A stretch of 5,686 nt of DNA from Prevotella sp. (GTDB taxonomy: Bacteria > Bacteroidota > Bacteroidia > Bacteroidales > Bacteroidaceae): contig JAJPZE010000258.1 in NCBI GenBank assembly GCA_021204565.1, positions 1-5,686 on the forward strand, written 5' to 3'. The stretch's first letter is position 1; each line of letters starts with the position of its first letter. Positions 5,353 to 5,686 of the stretch are shown here, in pieces. The translations under genes were made by a program, and so were the position numbers. Under the pieces are notes generated by a model. The model was not told the DNA's origin. It searched no databases and saw only the letters and a list, made by a program, of their open reading frames with translations.

Positions 5353-5686
5353 AGGCGAATGGAGCGAGATATACACGCTTCTGAAACTGCTCGGCGAGGG
5401 AGAGGTGTACGCCGGAGACGAGCAATTGAACAAGATAACGGAGTTGATTTACCCCGTGGTGATGATATTGCGCGAGGAGACGGCGCGTCGTATCGAGTTC
5501 AAACGGGAGCGGACGACGATAGAGATACAAACGTCCGCCGGTGACAAACGGCTGACAATAGATGCGGTGGTGTTTCTCGATATGGCAGAGAAGCTGTTGC
5601 GCCGGATTAACTCCGTGTCGGGCGTGTTCGCCGTCCCGGCAATAGAGGAGTTTATGCATAGCATCTATTGCAACAGTCTTAAAGCC
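5336..5686 (+). CDS. hpaIIR: HpaII-like Type II restriction endonuclease, C-terminus off window
   Basis: The frame is open from the ATG at 5336 to the window edge (117 residues) and overlaps the methyltransferase stop by 17 bases, indicating translational coupling. The start NKGEWSEIY (5-13), followed by KLLGEGEVYAGDEQLN (17-32), is the N-terminal signature I associate with the HpaII endonuclease family. The position directly behind an M.HpaII-like gene agrees with this. About two thirds of the protein, probably including the catalytic residues, should lie beyond the window if it has the roughly 358 residues recalled for R.HpaII. It is expected to cleave unmethylated CCGG. No ribosome binding site is evident. 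Whether the gene is intact cannot be judged here. Confidence 0.85.
   Translation, partial: MLTGNKGEWSEIYTLLKLLGEGEVYAGDEQLNKITELIYPVVMILREETARRIEFKRERTTIEIQTSAGDKRLTIDAVVFLDMAEKLLRRINSVSGVFAVPAIEEFMHSIYCNSLKA

Overview
The window most likely comes from a fairly GC-rich member of the Bacteroidales. This rests on three things. Four gene starts follow a Bacteroidetes-type -7 box (TAnnTTTG) at short distance. Strong Shine-Dalgarno sequences are scarce. The left edge carries a Bacteroidales-style lipoprotein and a WecA/MraY-like membrane protein. Genus cannot be read from the sequence; an Alistipes-like organism is only a guess.

Left part, minus strand: a short predicted lipoprotein (518-1084) with its own promoter box, followed after 6 bases by the N-terminal 170 residues of a multi-spanning membrane protein that resembles polyprenyl-phosphate glycosyl-1-phosphate transferases and runs off the left edge.

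Right part, plus strand: a restriction-modification island holding two systems in tandem. System 1 (1414-3568) is a gamma-class N6-adenine methyltransferase overlapping a downstream PD-(D/E)XK-like protein, probably its cognate endonuclease; its specificity is not recognised. System 2 (3797 to the right edge) is an HpaII-type set: a Vsr mismatch endonuclease, a 5-methylcytosine methyltransferase very close to M.HpaII (predicted CCGG), and the N-terminal third of an HpaII-like endonuclease.

The most unusual feature is a 166-bp intergenic module present once before each system (1232-1397 and 3626-3791). It contains a GC-rich hairpin, two overlapping AT-rich palindromes and a promoter box ending just before the first gene. 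The copies are identical base for base except inside the hairpin, where one copy is the exact reverse complement of the other. The two systems therefore share one expression signal, and system 1 lies between long direct repeats that could allow its clean loss or reflect how it was inserted. A third box of the same sequence (TACCTTTG) lies directly before the HpaII-like methyltransferase and argues for a start at 4279 instead of 4216.

No tRNA, rRNA, CRISPR array, transposase or integrase was seen.
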